64,000 nt of DNA from Streptomyces sp. CC228A (GTDB taxonomy: Bacteria > Actinomycetota > Actinomycetes > Streptomycetales > Streptomycetaceae). The translations under genes and the position numbers were made by a program. This document shows, piece by piece, positions 53,094-60,759 of this stretch (the first letter of the stretch is position 1; every line of letters starts with the position of its first letter). The DNA lies in NCBI RefSeq assembly GCF_021390935.1, contig NZ_JAJPUI010000007.1, positions 405,693 through 469,692 of the forward strand, written 5' to 3'. The notes beneath the pieces were generated by a model, which made no database searches, was not told where the DNA came from, and worked only from the letters and a program-made list of their open reading frames with translations.

Positions 53094-53780
53094 GTCAGCG
53101 GGCGGGCCGCACGGTGCACGCGACGGTGACGGCGGCTTCGCGCCGGCAGCCGATCAGAGCCGACCCGAACGGTCCGGCCGGTTCAGGGCATGGGGGTCGA
53201 GCAGTGCGTCCCAGGACCCGGCGACCATGTCGTGGCGCAGGCACGGGGAATGGATCTGCTGTCCTGCAGGCCGGTCGTGAGCCGGTCGTACCGCCGGACG
53301 GCAACACGCCCGTGGTCGCGTGGGAACTTCTTCGAGGACACCGGGGACCTTCGCGTTCGTGGGGACAATCACGAGTGGTGGTGCAAGGTGGCGCGGAAGA
53401 GGAAATCGGATCGTGAGGTCCTTGGGCGGAAACCCGGCGAACGAGCGATGAAATGACTCCCTCCGACGTGCAAGACGGTGCGTCACGCACGCCCCCGGGG
53501 CGCAACCGCCTGCCCTTTCCCCGCTTTCCTCCCCTGCATCACAGGCGACGAACGGGAAAAGACACAGAACTGCCCCCGAGAGAGTGGTTGCCCGGATGAC
53601 TCCCCGGGCTGCCGAGGCAGTAGTTGACCATGGGTACCGCCGGATGCGCAAGGGACCATTACTCACCCGAACGGACACTCGACCCACCGCCCGCGGGGAC
53701 CTTTTCCCCAGCAAATAGGGCGGATTCTCGACTTCCACTTTTCGGTTCACCCCGACAGCCCGGAACCAAGGGATCCTCTG
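53094..53780. other. Divergent intergenic region at the centre of the island
   Basis: Together with the adjoining operator this 780-base region separates the two operons of the island. Minus-strand open frames cross it but have no ribosome site. It is AT-richer from 53400 on (for example GAAAAGACACAGAACTG, CCATTACTCACCC), as expected for promoters of both directions. I see no RNA gene or repeat array here. Confidence 0.4.
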
Positions 53781-53815
53781 GTCAAAGACCTTTTGACAAG
53801 GCCGCACTCTGTCAA
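53781..53815. promoter_or_regulatory. Candidate operator with three GTCAA/TTGAC half-sites
   Basis: GTCAAAGACCTTTTGAC (53781-53797) is an inverted repeat of GTCAAA and TTTGAC. TTGACA (53793) and TGTCAA (53810-53815) make a second overlapping inverted repeat with 11 bases between the arms. It ends 61 bases before the XRE-GHKL start. TTGACA also equals a consensus -35 box, though no well-placed -10 follows. Autoregulation by the XRE domain is inferred. Confidence 0.55.
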
Positions 53816-53876
53816 CTGAGGTGCGGTACGGTAGTTCCCGCCGAGTCGAGACGTGCAGAGGGGAAGAGGGTGGGAC

Positions 53877-56021
53877 GTGGAGGCGGCTGAGGACTTCGGC
53901 CCCTGGCTGGCACGCCAGCTCAAGAACGCCAAGAAGAGTCAGACCGATCTGGCGGTGGAGCTGGGGATGACCCGAGCCGCCGTCTCGGCCTGGATCGTCG
54001 GGCGGTCCGTCCCGAGGGACGAGACCATCCGGCGAATCGCCGAGGTACTCAAGACCGACCTGGAGACCATCCACACCCGCAGCACCGACGCCCATGCCGG
54101 CCTGCCTGTCACGTGGTACCACCGCCCGGCCCACGTGGACGGAGGCCGCGAGTACGGCAACGCCGCCGCGTTCGCCTTCGAGGCCGACGTCTCGGTCCTC
54201 GCGCGCGAGGCCACCCAGAACAGCCTCGACGAGCGCCTCGACCCCACCGAACCCGTCCGGGTCCGCTACACCTTGCACGAACTCACCGGCGAGGCACTGG
54301 CCCGTTTCCGGGAGGCGATCGACTGGGAACGCCTGCTCCCCCACTACGAGGCCCTCACCGCCGACGGCAGCAGGCAGGGCAAGGTCTCCCGGACCATCGC
54401 GGCCGGCCTGCGCGACATGTACCAGCGCGACCGACTGGTCCTGCTCCGTGTCGACGACTACAACGCCACCGGTCTCACCGGCGACGACTACGCCAACGGA
54501 CGGTTCGCCGCCGTGGTGCGTCGACAGCTCGACAGCCACAAGAGCAGCGCCGGAGCAGGCGGATCGTACGGCCTGGGCAAGGCCACCCTCTGGGCCACCA
54601 GTCGACTCGGCCTCGTGCTGATCAACTCCACTCTCTCCGAACCCCACGAGGGCCGAACAGAACGCCGTCTGATCGGCCGCCTGGACCTTCCCTGGCGTGA
54701 AGTCGACGGCCGGGAATTCGCGGGCCCTGCCTGGTTCGGACGCCCGGACCCGGACACCAGGTCCGCCGATGTCGCCCGGTCCTGGTGGGCCGACGAGGAG
54801 ACCGTCGAGAAGCTCCGTCTCACGCGCGAGAGCGCGGCTCCGGGAACCTCCTTCCTCATCGTCGGCGCCCACGACGTCGCCAGCCTGGCGCCCGTCACCG
54901 GAACCGGCGACGAGGAGGCAGGCGCAGAGGACGACGACTCCGTGCACCGGATGCACGCCCGGCTCGTCGAAGCACTCGGCCGTAACTTCTGGGCCGCGAT
55001 GACCGGCGGCGGCGACCACAAGCCGCATCTGGAGGCATCCGTCCGCACCTATCGCAACGGTGAGGTCCTCATCGCCGAAGAGCGTGTGGATCCGGCTGTC
55101 ACCCAGCCCTCCCGCACGCGTGCCCTGCGTGCCTTCCTGGAGGGCGACACCGTCGACCGTCTCACCGCCCGTGGTCAGGTCGCCCGCGCCACTGTGCGAT
55201 TGAACGTGCCCCTGCACGGCGGCCAGGTGCGCGGCAGCGTGCCGCACGAGGCAGTGCTCCTGGTCACCCACGCCGAGGACGCCGACGGTCGCCCCAACCG
55301 ACTGGTCTCCATGCGGGGTAATCACATGACCGTCAAGGACAGCGCCGTCACGAACGTCCCGATCGGCACCAACCCCTTCCAGGCCATCCTCCTCACCGGC
55401 CGCGCGGCAGGACAGGACGCCCCCGGCGCCGAGGCCGCCGAGGAGTTCCTCCGCGCCTCCGAACCGCCCGAGCACAACAAGTGGGGTCAGACCGAGGAAC
55501 TCCGCCTCACTTACTCGCCCTCCGCCCATCGACGCATCGCCGCACTGACCACCGCCGCCAACAACGCGGTGCGCGAACTGGTCGCCGTACCACGGGCGAA
55601 GCGCCGCAACGGCGGCGAGGCCAAGATTGCCGGCAGGCTGAAAGTCGGCGGTGCCAGGAAGAAGGCGCGCCCCACCGGAGCCGCAGCTCTGCCCGAGCTG
55701 GACAACGTGGACGCGCTGATCGACGAGACCGGGGCCTGGGCGGTCACCGTCGACGTGCGGGTGTCGCCGGGCGTCGACACGGACCGTCCGGTGACGCCGA
55801 CCGCCAAGTTCGACGTGCGTTCCGGCCCCCGCCCCGCCGCCCCGTGGAAGGAGCTCGTCGCCGTCAGTGGCTGCGAAGTCGTGGACGGGTCCCTGCACCT
55901 GCTCCCCGGCAGCCGCAAGGCCGTCTTCCGAGGCGTCACCGACGTGTCCCGTCACCCCGTCCGGGCCCAACTGACCGGACTCGTCGTCGAACTCCGCACC
56001 GGAACGGGAGAGCAGACGTGA
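53877..56021 (+). CDS. XRE-type HTH fused to GHKL (MORC/MutL-like) ATPase
   Basis: A 714-residue protein from GTG 53877 behind GAGGG. Residues 10-62 are a Cro/C1-type HTH (LKNAKKSQTDLAVELGMTRA, SAWIVGRSVPRDETIRRIAE). The GHKL ATPase follows: N-box ARAREATQNSLDERLD-like segment at about 108-121 (LAREATQNSLDER), LRVDDYNATGLTG, and SAGAGGSYGLGKATLW near 230. The C-terminal part has a basic linker (AKRRNGGEAKIAGRLK) and a beta-rich end. MutL/MORC-like ATPases occur in restriction-modification systems with cytosine methylases, Vsr nucleases and helicases. The fused HTH suggests direct autorepression or DNA-site loading. It heads a three-gene operon with four-base overlaps. Confidence 0.88.
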   Translation: MEAAEDFGPWLARQLKNAKKSQTDLAVELGMTRAAVSAWIVGRSVPRDETIRRIAEVLKTDLETIHTRSTDAHAGLPVTWYHRPAHVDGGREYGNAAAFAFEADVSVLAREATQNSLDERLDPTEPVRVRYTLHELTGEALARFREAIDWERLLPHYEALTADGSRQGKVSRTIAAGLRDMYQRDRLVLLRVDDYNATGLTGDDYANGRFAAVVRRQLDSHKSSAGAGGSYGLGKATLWATSRLGLVLINSTLSEPHEGRTERRLIGRLDLPWREVDGREFAGPAWFGRPDPDTRSADVARSWWADEETVEKLRLTRESAAPGTSFLIVGAHDVASLAPVTGTGDEEAGAEDDDSVHRMHARLVEALGRNFWAAMTGGGDHKPHLEASVRTYRNGEVLIAEERVDPAVTQPSRTRALRAFLEGDTVDRLTARGQVARATVRLNVPLHGGQVRGSVPHEAVLLVTHAEDADGRPNRLVSMRGNHMTVKDSAVTNVPIGTNPFQAILLTGRAAGQDAPGAEAAEEFLRASEPPEHNKWGQTEELRLTYSPSAHRRIAALTTAANNAVRELVAVPRAKRRNGGEAKIAGRLKVGGARKKARPTGAAALPELDNVDALIDETGAWAVTVDVRVSPGVDTDRPVTPTAKFDVRSGPRPAAPWKELVAVSGCEVVDGSLHLLPGSRKAVFRGVTDVSRHPVRAQLTGLVVELRTGTGEQT

Positions 56022-57022
56022 AGGTCTACCCCTACCGGCGGCTCACCGGCAGCGTGTCCTGGCGTGTCGAGAGCGCCCAGGTCAAGGTCGAGGGCGAACC
56101 CTGGGAGGACGTGGAGAGCAAGTACCTCTCCACCGTCGAACGCGTCGTGGCCCTCGGGCCCGACGAGGACCGACCCGACTGGACCCAGGCACGGCTCCGC
56201 CTCTCCGCCGATCTCCCGGCCAGGGCGATCGCACCCGCAGCACCCTGGCAGGACGTCAAGGTCGTCGCCGTGCTCACAGAACGCGCCACCAACAACCGCA
56301 CGGCGGTGGAATTGTCCCCGGTCTCCGTCGACGGTCGCGAACGGACCGCCGAGCTGTACATCCACCGCTGCGATCTCCTGGACCGTGCCTCCCTCGCCGT
56401 CCACGTCGTCGCAACCGTGGACGGCGTCCCCGGGCGGGTGATCGCCACCTCCGACACGGAGTGGTTCGTCGACGTCATCGAGGCCGCACCCTCGCTCGCC
56501 CGTGAACTCGTCGTCAAGATGGTGGGCTTCGCCTCCGGGGCAAGCCGGCTCCAGCGCTTCAAGGACTCCCCCTGGCTGGTCGACACCACAGGCCGGATCC
56601 CCGTCGTCCGCGTCAACACCGACTTCGAGGGGCTCGGCGACCTGATCGGCGCCGACGGCGGCAACGGCGCGGAGAAGACTGTCCGCGAGCTCCTCCTCGC
56701 CCAGATGTGCTCCGAGGTCTGGACCGCCGTCTTCCATTCCGCCGTCGGCGACCTGGAGGTCGAGGAGGACGGCACCCCGCTCTTCCCGCACGGCTGGCAA
56801 GGAGAGGTGCTTCGGGAGATGCTCCCCGACATGTACCCCGATCGCGAGCCGGAGGACGCCCTGCGCGAGGTCCACACAGCCCGTACCGCTCCCTCCGCCG
56901 CCGGCTGGGGGGATCTTCAGCCCCGAATCCACTTCGCCGCCTCCCGGCGCGCAGGCGTCCCCCGCACACTCTCCACCACCATCCGTGACCTCGAACGACT
57001 CACACAGGGGGACGACGCATGA
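56018..57022 (+). CDS. Unknown protein of the GHKL-DUF6339 operon
   Basis: I do not recognise this 334-residue protein, which starts at GTG 56018 within the stop of the ATPase gene. The first half is beta-rich and repeats short strands (VYPYRRLTGSVSWRVESAQV, ELYIHRCDLLDRASLAVHVV); the second is helical, with TVRELLLAQMCSEVWTAVFH and LREMLPDMYPDREPEDALRE. No nuclease motif is clear. Its place between a GHKL ATPase and a DUF6339 protein, with overlapping starts and stops, implies it is a subunit of the same complex. The next gene's ATG lies in its stop codon. Confidence 0.8.
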   Translation: MKVYPYRRLTGSVSWRVESAQVKVEGEPWEDVESKYLSTVERVVALGPDEDRPDWTQARLRLSADLPARAIAPAAPWQDVKVVAVLTERATNNRTAVELSPVSVDGRERTAELYIHRCDLLDRASLAVHVVATVDGVPGRVIATSDTEWFVDVIEAAPSLARELVVKMVGFASGASRLQRFKDSPWLVDTTGRIPVVRVNTDFEGLGDLIGADGGNGAEKTVRELLLAQMCSEVWTAVFHSAVGDLEVEEDGTPLFPHGWQGEVLREMLPDMYPDREPEDALREVHTARTAPSAAGWGDLQPRIHFAASRRAGVPRTLSTTIRDLERLTQGDDA

Positions 57023-57921
57023 CCGACCGGCCCGGCCACCTCCCCGAGCGACTTGCGCTGCTCCCCAACGCCGAGGCTGCGGAATTCCTCACCGAGGGAC
57101 TGCTCACCGGCCGCGAGGACGTGCCGAGCATCAAGCTCAACCAGGTGACCGAACCGCTGCCCCACGACGACCGGCGCGGCGATCTGCTGCCCCTGCGGGA
57201 CCTGGCCGACGACGCCATGGCCTACTGCCGGAACAACGGGCTCAAGGCCACCCAGGCCGACGCCTGGCTCGCTCCTCGCCTGCACGCGGCCCTTCGGCTC
57301 ACCCGTCGCGAGGCGGCCGACCCCGGACTCTGGAACCACCTTGCCCTCGGGGTCGCCCCCGACTACGTGGTCTGGCGGCACCTGCCGGAGACGAAGGACG
57401 GCAAGGTCGCCAAGGTGGCCGCCGAACGCTTCCGGGGGCAGTACCACAAGCAGGCTTTCTCCCGCCTCTGGTGGGCGGCCGAGCTCTTCCGTGACGGCCC
57501 GGACTACGAGCCCGTCGTCACTGCCTGCGGCAACCAGGACATCCTCAACACCGCCCTGCGTATGTCCGTGATCAACCACCGGCCCACCGCCCAGGCGATC
57601 GTCCGACTGGTCGCGAAGGGCGTGATCAACACCGGCCGTGAGGTGAACGCCTTGGTCGGCGCGGTCAACGCCTCCGCCGCAACACTCATGTACGACGTGA
57701 TCGCCCCCGACGCCGAGCGTGAGTCCCATTCGCTCCTCCACTGGATCGACGAGGCCGAGACCGCCCGCCAGGTGTCACGGACCACGCTGCCGACCGGCCC
57801 CGACGAGGAACCGACCCCGGAGATCTCCGTGAGCACACTGGTGGACTACTTCTCCGACCTTTTCGCGGACACACCGGTCCGAGGTCGGGACGAGCCGGAG
57901 GAACCCGAGGAAGAAAACTGA
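57019..57921 (+). CDS. DUF6339 family protein
   Basis: A 300-residue protein from ATG 57019. LTRREAADPGLWNHLALGVA and PDYVVWRHLPET, followed by AFSRLWWAAELFRDGPDYEP, are the landmarks I associate with DUF6339. It is all helical by pattern, with no catalytic motif seen and an acidic end (DEPEEPEEEN). DUF6339 has no known activity but recurs beside GHKL ATPases and Dcm/Vsr genes. Its last 76 bases overlap the 3' end of the convergent methyltransferase gene. Confidence 0.8.
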   Translation: MTDRPGHLPERLALLPNAEAAEFLTEGLLTGREDVPSIKLNQVTEPLPHDDRRGDLLPLRDLADDAMAYCRNNGLKATQADAWLAPRLHAALRLTRREAADPGLWNHLALGVAPDYVVWRHLPETKDGKVAKVAAERFRGQYHKQAFSRLWWAAELFRDGPDYEPVVTACGNQDILNTALRMSVINHRPTAQAIVRLVAKGVINTGREVNALVGAVNASAATLMYDVIAPDAERESHSLLHWIDEAETARQVSRTTLPTGPDEEPTPEISVSTLVDYFSDLFADTPVRGRDEPEEPEEEN

Positions 57922-59213
57922 CCACCGGGCTGCGGGCAGTTGGGACCACAGCCGTCCGGAGCCCCGCAACCCTCCTTGCGGAGCGAGGCGCGCTCCTCGT
58001 CGCCGACCTCCGGCCAGTTCTCCCGCAGCTTCTCCTCCGACGGGAGCGGCAGGGCAAGCGCCGCCGCGAGCACATGCATGCCGAACAGTGGGGGCACGGC
58101 GTTGCCCACCTGCTGCGACTGATCGCCGCCCGACCACGGGTAGTCGGGCGGAAAGGTCTGGAGGATGCCGGCCTCGGGGATGGTCAGGCGATCCGGGCTG
58201 TGGGGCGTCCCGTCTCCGCGCCGTACCGCATTGCGGGAGACCTTTCCGGTGACGGTGAAGGCCGGCTGGTCGTCCGCGCGCATGCCCCGCTTCTTCGGAT
58301 CCCCGCCACTGCCGTAGTTGGACACGATGGTGAAGGGAGTCTCACGGCCCTGGGGCCTGTCATTCGTGACCTTCAACACCTCCCCCATGGAGACCCATGG
58401 CCTGAGCGGTGTCTCGGTTTCCCCCACCGGCAACGCGATCTGGTCTGCCTCCGCCGCGCCCTTCGCTCCCGCCGACCCGCTCTGCTCGGGTCCGAGCGGC
58501 TTGTAGGTCCGGTGTGTGGGGGTGGGCAGCTCTGGAACGCCGTGCTCACTCAGCCGGGCCATGAGGATCGTGCGGCGACGGGTCTGTGGGACACCATACG
58601 CCTCGGTGCGCAGCGTACTGACCTTGGCGACCGCGTACCGGACTCGTTCTCCGTCCTTGCCGGGCAGCCCCGCCGTCAGGACCTCCGCGTAGACGTCCCA
58701 CAGCGCTTTGACCCCGGGTACCTGCTCCAGGACGATCACATCGAACGGTCGTCCGTCCCGGTTGGGACAGGTGAGCGCCTTGATCGCATACCGGAGCGGC
58801 TCCAGGACCAGGGCGGTGCGGGGGTCACCGTTGAGCTCCTCCAGCTGCTTGTCGATCACGGTGTCGTCAATGCCGTCCACCAACGCACGGATGAACCGTT
58901 CGACCTCCTTCAGGGCCTTACGGCCCGCCCCGTTGCCCGCCACGGAGTACGTCTGGCAGGGGGGACCGCCGGCCAGGACGGTCAAGTCCTTCGGCAGCTC
59001 ATGGAACCTCTCCCGGCGCACCGCGCTGACGTCCGCATGCCATGTCGGGAGCCCCGCCGCGTAGCGCGTCTCGCAGGCGTTCCTGTCCCACTCGATTCCG
59101 AGCGAGGGCACAGCGAGCATGTGCGCGGCTACGTCAAGACCGCCCGGACCGGCAAACAGATCCAGAATGTACGGGTTCTCCAGGAATGGGGCGGCTGGGT
59201 ACGGGCTGGTCAT
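57846..59213 (-). CDS. Cytosine-C5 DNA methyltransferase, paralogue of the one at 40.1 kb
   Basis: A 455-residue enzyme from ATG 59213. Motif I is LDLFAGPGGLDVAAHMLA, motif IV VLAGGPPCQTYSVAGNGAG with the nucleophilic Cys, motif VI VLEQVPGVKALWDV, motif VIII YGVPQTRRRTILMA and motif X QQVGNAVPPLFGMHVL. The recognition stretch FTIVSNYGSGGDPKKRGMR and PAFTVTGKVSRN nearly repeats the first enzyme, so both may recognise the same sequence. An insertion near residue 255 (LGPEQSGSAGAKGAAE) and a Cys-rich end (CGAPDGCGPNCPQPGG) are not in the paralogue. It is upstream of no other gene on its strand; Vsr lies 117 bases behind its start. Confidence 0.92.
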   Translation of the reverse strand: MTSPYPAAPFLENPYILDLFAGPGGLDVAAHMLAVPSLGIEWDRNACETRYAAGLPTWHADVSAVRRERFHELPKDLTVLAGGPPCQTYSVAGNGAGRKALKEVERFIRALVDGIDDTVIDKQLEELNGDPRTALVLEPLRYAIKALTCPNRDGRPFDVIVLEQVPGVKALWDVYAEVLTAGLPGKDGERVRYAVAKVSTLRTEAYGVPQTRRRTILMARLSEHGVPELPTPTHRTYKPLGPEQSGSAGAKGAAEADQIALPVGETETPLRPWVSMGEVLKVTNDRPQGRETPFTIVSNYGSGGDPKKRGMRADDQPAFTVTGKVSRNAVRRGDGTPHSPDRLTIPEAGILQTFPPDYPWSGGDQSQQVGNAVPPLFGMHVLAAALALPLPSEEKLRENWPEVGDEERASLRKEGCGAPDGCGPNCPQPGGQFSSSGSSGSSRPRTGVSAKRSEK

Positions 59214-59330
59214 GTGGCGGAAGTGTAGCCGGCGACGGCGGATGGAGCGTAAAGGGTCGGACTTCCGCCGCAGCCCCGCTCGTACCGCACCTTCCGGCGG
59301 CCGGAAGACGTGTCCAACCCTCGTCCCGGC

Positions 59331-59759
59331 CTACGCTCCCCGCCGTTTCCGTACGAGGGCGACGATCCGCTCGGCGGCCTCGGTCGCGTTCTCGTGCTCC
59401 CAGACCCGCACCGACACCCAACCTGCCTCCGCGAGACGGGCATCCGTGTCGTTGTCGCGAGTCCGGTTCTTCTGGATCTTCTCACGCCAGAACGCCGCGT
59501 TGTTCCTCGGCCACGTCGCGTGCTCAGGGCAGCCGTGCCAGAAACAGCCGTCGACGAAGACCGCCACGCGTGCCGGGCCGAAAACCACATCGGCCTCACG
59601 GCGCACACCTTTCAGCGGTCTGCGGTGGACCCGGTAGCGGAGTCCGGCGGCATGGAGGGTCCTGCGGAGGGCCATCTCGACGTCCGTGTCGCGACTGCGC
59701 TGCTTGCTCATCCGCGCACGGACCTTCGGGGTTGTCTCCAAGGCGACCATGAACCCCAT
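59331..59759 (-). CDS. vsr: Very-short-patch repair-type (Vsr) endonuclease
   Basis: A 142-residue nuclease; ATG 59759 and ATG 59750 are both possible starts. The order of Vsr motifs is intact: MSKQRSRDTDVEMALRRTLH, RREADVVFGPARVAVFVDG with the catalytic Asp, CFWHGCPEHATWPRNNAAFW with zinc and catalytic residues, and VRVWEHENATEAAERI. Classical Vsr nicks T:G mismatches produced by deamination of 5-methylcytosine, fitting the methyltransferases close by. In MutL/MORC-type systems a Vsr-like enzyme may instead be the restriction nuclease. It lies upstream of the methyltransferase gene on the same strand. Confidence 0.93.
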   Translation of the reverse strand: MGFMVALETTPKVRARMSKQRSRDTDVEMALRRTLHAAGLRYRVHRRPLKGVRREADVVFGPARVAVFVDGCFWHGCPEHATWPRNNAAFWREKIQKNRTRDNDTDARLAEAGWVSVRVWEHENATEAAERIVALVRKRRGA

Positions 59760-60007
59760 TCTGCCGCTGACGACACCGCCCCGAACCTGCTCGGCCGGCG
59801 GGGGCGCCGGACTCCACGCGAAAGTGCCCCCGCGCACCGAAGCCACTGCGGGGGCCGTACGGCGACGGGGAGGGGGCGACACGGCCACAGCCACAGTGCC
59901 ACACCGGTCCCCGACCGCCATGCCTTCCCGAGCCCGGAGTCCTCCGCCCAGGACGCGAACCCGAGGCTGATCCCGTCCGCATCCCGGCGGCACCGACTCT
60001 CGGTCTC

Positions 60008-60047
60008 CTGCCGCCGCCCCGGCTCACCGGACGTGCCGCGGCGGCAG
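60008..60047 (-). terminator. Hairpin terminator after tdk
   Basis: CTGCCGCCGC (60008-60017) pairs perfectly with GCGGCGGCAG (60038-60047). It lies three bases beyond the thymidine kinase stop on the minus strand and separates core genes from the island. Confidence 0.6.
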
Positions 60048-60049
60048 CG

Positions 60050-60700
60050 TCAGCCCGATGTGACCGGCAGCACGTCAGGCGAGAGCGCCGCCGCCCGTAC
60101 CGTCCCGCTCGTCAGGCGCTTGCGGTGATGGCGCCGGCACAGCACCTCGTAACCGACCTCCTCCGCCGGGCGGTTGACGTCCCCGACGACCACCTGCTCG
60201 CCCTCCACCACCATCTCGCCTCCGACGGTGCGCGCGTTGTGGGTGGCGCGGGCGCCGCACCAGCACATGGCCTCGACCTGGAGCGTCTCCACCCGGTCCG
60301 CGAGCTCGATGAGCCGCTGCGAGCCGGGGAACAGCTTCGTACGGAAGTCGGTGGTGATCCCGAAGGCGAACACGTCGAGCCCGAGGTCGTCGACGATCCG
60401 GGCGAGCTGGTCGACCTGTCCGGGGGCGAGGAACTGGGCCTCGTCGACGATCGCGTAGTCGCAGCGGCCGCCCCGGGACAGGTGGTCGACGACGTGCCCG
60501 TACAGGTCGAAGCCGTCGCCGGCCTCGACGGCCTCCGTCACCAGCCCGAGGCGCGAGGAGAGCCTGCCCTCGCCCGCCCGGTCGTTGCGGGTGAAGATCA
60601 TGCCCTGGAGGCCGCGCGCGGACCGGTTGTGCTCGATCTGCAGAGCGAGTGTGCTCTTTCCGCAGTCCATCGTTCCGGAGAAGAACACCAGCTCGGGCAT
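60050..60700 (-). CDS. tdk: Thymidine kinase
   Basis: The enzyme phosphorylates thymidine (and deoxyuridine) with ATP. From ATG 60700 it has 216 residues, with the P-loop FFSGTMDCGKSTLALQI, the Walker B/catalytic segment AIVDEAQFLAPGQVDQL, FGITTDFRTKLFPGSQRL, and zinc-binding Cys in MCWCGARATHN and LCRRHHRKR. It is a type II (bacterial) thymidine kinase of normal length, 60 bases downstream of the phosphodiesterase gene. Confidence 0.96.
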   Translation of the reverse strand: MPELVFFSGTMDCGKSTLALQIEHNRSARGLQGMIFTRNDRAGEGRLSSRLGLVTEAVEAGDGFDLYGHVVDHLSRGGRCDYAIVDEAQFLAPGQVDQLARIVDDLGLDVFAFGITTDFRTKLFPGSQRLIELADRVETLQVEAMCWCGARATHNARTVGGEMVVEGEQVVVGDVNRPAEEVGYEVLCRRHHRKRLTSGTVRAAALSPDVLPVTSG

Positions 60701-60759
60701 GGGTGGGCGACGGCCTTTCGGGTCTGGGGCAGGAGGGGCTTCGTACGGGCGCGGGCGGG

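Noticed and set aside
48303..53129. A 1,608-codon open frame on the plus strand opposite the giant GHKL-helicase gene
   Set aside because: It is composition-driven: no ribosome site or recognisable domain, while the minus strand carries full GHKL and helicase motifs.
60008..60050. tdk end and Vsr considered as one operon with the island
   Set aside because: A hairpin directly after tdk and a 290-base gap before Vsr argue for separate transcription.
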